The position numbers were made by a program, and so were the translations under genes. From positions 1-33,679 of the forward strand of contig JALSIV010000021.1 of the NCBI GenBank assembly GCA_026989685.1: DNA of 33,679 nucleotides. Direction: 5' to 3'. Below are positions 31,568 to 33,679 of this stretch, piece by piece (the first letter of the stretch is position 1; the number at the start of each line of letters is the position of its first letter). Below the pieces are notes generated by a model. The model worked only from the letters and a program-made list of their open reading frames with translations. It was not told the origin of the DNA and made no database searches. The DNA comes from Pirellulaceae bacterium. Lineage in GTDB: Bacteria; Planctomycetota; Planctomycetia; Pirellulales; Pirellulaceae.

Positions 31568-33679
31568 ATGGAAGTAGGGAAGTCGAAAACGGTGGACTCG
31601 CGGGCTGCGTGCCGGACGCTGCTGGGCTACCTCAATTTCTCTTCGGGCAAATCCGATCCCCGAAGCTATCTGGCCATCAACACGCTGTTCGCCACGACCT
31701 CTTCTCAAGAGACGCCGGTTTGGCGGCAGGTGGTTTCCCGTTTGCGTGACGAGCTGCAGTTGCTGCAACGGGAGGAGGCGGCGACCTTTGCCGACATTTC
31801 CCAGGCCTCGGCGGTGCTCGATTTGGTCGAGGCGGAAGTCCTCCCTTCGTACCTGGAGTTCCACTCCGATTTGCTGTTTCACCAGGAAGAAGGTCGGTTG
31901 TTCGGTCCCTTTTTTGTGGCCCGCACGATGGAGGCGGTGTTGGCTCAGGGAGCTCCCTGGACGGAAGCTCGCCGGATCGTCAACGGCGCCCTCGAGCAGT
32001 TGAACGACTACGTGGGCTACCGTCCCACGGCGGTGGTGCAGCAGCGGAAATCGGAGCCTTATCCGCACGAACGAGTCGGTGTGATTCCCGTCTATTTGAA
32101 AGGGATCGGAGTATCGGCGGGGCCCTACCAGGAACTGGTTCGCCTGGCTCTGGAGTTGATCGAGGCGACCGATCCGGGACTGTTGGAAGAAGCCAGTTTC
32201 TCACTCGATTCGTTGCAGGAACTGGCCGTGGATCCTCGAGCCTTCGATTTCGACCACCCGGTCAATCGTCGTCCCAACTACCAATTCGGCGAGTGGGACC
32301 CGGACCACGTGGATTTGCGGGGCCGCTACTACCGGTTCGTTGTGCGGGAAGTGACGTTGCGAGCTCTCTATCAGCGGATCGACTGCCATCAGGAGTCGCC
32401 TCGCGAGGAGCTGTTGTTCGACGCGGCGGCCGTACTGGCGGGCACGATTTTGATGGGAGCCGGGACCAGCGGCTGGGGCCCGGGCGCTTACGGATCGGAA
32501 GTGACCTTGGGGCAGGTCGTGCAGCGGATCGCCCATTATCGGGACGTCTTCTATGAGCAGTTGCTGTCTCGGCTGGAAGGCGCTCGCGCCGAGAGATTGC
32601 GCAAGGAAGCCCAACAACTCAAGCAGCCCTTTGGCGGAGCCCGCCAACATCTCAATGCACAATTGGGGCGATTGCGCGCTGCTCAGCGCGAACACGCTCA
32701 CGTGGCTCGACTTTACGCCCGGATGGGTTTCTTCGAGGCGGCGCGCGAAGAGGCGGTTTGCGTTCCCGCTCCATCGGCTCGCATCCTCTGTCAACTCGAC
32801 TGCTGGCTCACCGCCGCTCATTCGGCCGTCGACCAGGGTCAGGTCGACGACGCGGCCACCTACTTGCCGTTGATCCGGGATCTGCTCGAGCGGGGGATTG
32901 CCTGTGGGGCCATCATCGACCCGTGGAACATCCTGGGGTTGGACGCCCGTTTTCCCCTGTTTCCTCGGCCCGAAGACAGTATCCACGACGAGAGAGCCGA
33001 CGAGCTGGTCTCTCTGATTCATCGCCTACTGGGTTTGCACTCGCGGATTTGGAGTGAGGCGGCGGCTCGTCACGCCACCGAGTTGTGCGAGGCGGTGGCG
33101 GACCAATTCCGTGAGACGGTCGACTGGTGGCGGCAGTATGCGGCTCACGAGGTCGACGCGGTGGAAGCCGTCGACCCGCTCGAAGCCTACCGGGCGGCCG
33201 AACACGTGGCGCAGGCTTTGGATCTGTGGCACAAGGGAGGAGCCGCCACGGGCGACGTCGCCTTCTGGGCGCCGCACGCCGCCATGTTCGATTCGCCTCA
33301 AGCGTATGCTCTGGTGGTGGAAGCTCTGTTGGAACGCAACGACTTCGTGGCCTCGATGGGATTGCTGATGCACTGGCTCAGCCAAGCCGAGCGGGTCGGC
33401 TTGCAGCGAGACGAGTACTCCTTTTTCGCTTGGATCGAACAGTGGCTGTTGCGGCTGCGCGATGCGGCGCTGCAGGGTGACACGGATGCTTGGCCTCACG
33501 TACGCCGGTTCTTCGACTACCTCGAGGCGAATGCGGAATCGTACTGGCGCCCTCCCCGCTTCGATCGCTCGAGCTGGTCCGGCGAACGAGCCGTCGCCCA
33601 TGATCCGGTCGAGCAGGATGACGACGAGGAAGGGTGGGACGAAGAAGCCGGCCTGTTCGAGGCGGCGTACGAGAATGTC
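31568..33679 (+). CDS. Large unrecognised protein, 3' end outside the window
   Basis: The frame is open from ATG 31568 to the right edge, 704 codons so far, with an in-frame TAG at 31520 and no other ATG between, so the start is well bounded even though no Shine-Dalgarno is seen. The protein is soluble, without signal peptide or membrane segments. It is rich in Leu, Ala, Glu and Arg, and its sequence suggests an all-helical fold. Notable segments are GYLNFSSGKSDPRSYLAINTLF near the start, RRPNYQFGEWDPDHVDLRGR and RYYRFVVREVTLRALYQRI in the middle, TILMGAGTSGWGPGAYGSEV, and a helical stretch near 350-390. The visible end is acidic (EQDDDEEGWDEEAGLFE). I recognise no domain. It resembles large planctomycete-only hypothetical proteins in style. 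It is divergent from the PQQ-propeller gene. Confidence 0.75.
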   Translation, partial: MEVGKSKTVDSRAACRTLLGYLNFSSGKSDPRSYLAINTLFATTSSQETPVWRQVVSRLRDELQLLQREEAATFADISQASAVLDLVEAEVLPSYLEFHSDLLFHQEEGRLFGPFFVARTMEAVLAQGAPWTEARRIVNGALEQLNDYVGYRPTAVVQQRKSEPYPHERVGVIPVYLKGIGVSAGPYQELVRLALELIEATDPGLLEEASFSLDSLQELAVDPRAFDFDHPVNRRPNYQFGEWDPDHVDLRGRYYRFVVREVTLRALYQRIDCHQESPREELLFDAAAVLAGTILMGAGTSGWGPGAYGSEVTLGQVVQRIAHYRDVFYEQLLSRLEGARAERLRKEAQQLKQPFGGARQHLNAQLGRLRAAQREHAHVARLYARMGFFEAAREEAVCVPAPSARILCQLDCWLTAAHSAVDQGQVDDAATYLPLIRDLLERGIACGAIIDPWNILGLDARFPLFPRPEDSIHDERADELVSLIHRLLGLHSRIWSEAAARHATELCEAVADQFRETVDWWRQYAAHEVDAVEAVDPLEAYRAAEHVAQALDLWHKGGAATGDVAFWAPHAAMFDSPQAYALVVEALLERNDFVASMGLLMHWLSQAERVGLQRDEYSFFAWIEQWLLRLRDAALQGDTDAWPHVRRFFDYLEANAESYWRPPRFDRSSWSGERAVAHDPVEQDDDEEGWDEEAGLFEAAYENV

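Noticed and set aside
1-33679. tRNA, rRNA, CRISPR arrays, transposases and phage genes
   Set aside because: None was seen in the gaps or coding regions; most of the window is accounted for by protein genes.

Overview
The window looks like a piece of a planctomycete chromosome, most likely a Pirellulales-type bacterium. This is judged from protein style, not from a marker gene. Supporting signs are the GC-rich coding, many exported propeller-type proteins, a MoxR/DUF58/transglutaminase cluster, a zinc-ribbon plus alpha/alpha-toroid membrane protein, weak or absent Shine-Dalgarno sites, and TTGAC-N16/17-TAnANT promoters. I saw no rRNA, tRNA, CRISPR array, transposase or phage gene.

Left part (1-7100). 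The 5' end of a minus-strand gene leaves the window and is coupled to a 54-residue ORF that resembles the first helices of an ECF sigma factor. Next come an exported M20 amidohydrolase with a duplicated start region, pyruvate phosphate dikinase with a good promoter and about 190 bases of leader, and a divergent pair of exported beta-propeller proteins: a GH43-like protein (minus) and a four-Asp-box sialidase-like protein (plus). Five tandem ACATTTY heptamers lie where the sialidase-like gene meets the next operon tail to tail.

Middle (7147-17191). Five minus-strand genes are packed as an operon: MoxR ATPase, DUF58 protein, TgpA-like membrane transglutaminase, YchF-like GTPase and a CaCA-type cation exchanger. 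A zinc-ribbon/single-TM/toroid protein and a short-chain dehydrogenase are transcribed in the opposite direction, from an extended -10 promoter.

Transport block (17200-24585). This minus-strand block encodes a SulP anion permease with a long charged helical insertion, a periplasmic adaptor, a MacB-type permease with no ATPase gene beside it, and an SLC12-type cation-chloride cotransporter that keeps the C-terminal domain of the eukaryotic family. A 20-codon ORF with a strong ribosome site precedes the cotransporter. Two copies of a small dispersed inverted-repeat element sit at about 20.9 and 24.7 kb.

Right part (24586-33679). This holds a possible small Cys-rich exported protein behind a near-consensus promoter, a GH127 glycosidase with a C-terminal carbohydrate-binding-like domain, a FetAB-type ABC transporter overlapping by 17 bases, and an exported PQQ-like propeller protein with a DPFGAP-repeat tail. 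A large unrecognised protein runs off the right edge.

The genes suggest a heterotroph that scavenges complex glycans (GH43-like, sialidase-like, GH127, M20), with substantial ion and anion transport. No single pathway unites the window. The least explained items are the repeat element at the site of the missing ABC ATPase, the leader ORF of the cotransporter, the SulP insertion and the sigma-like mini-ORF.
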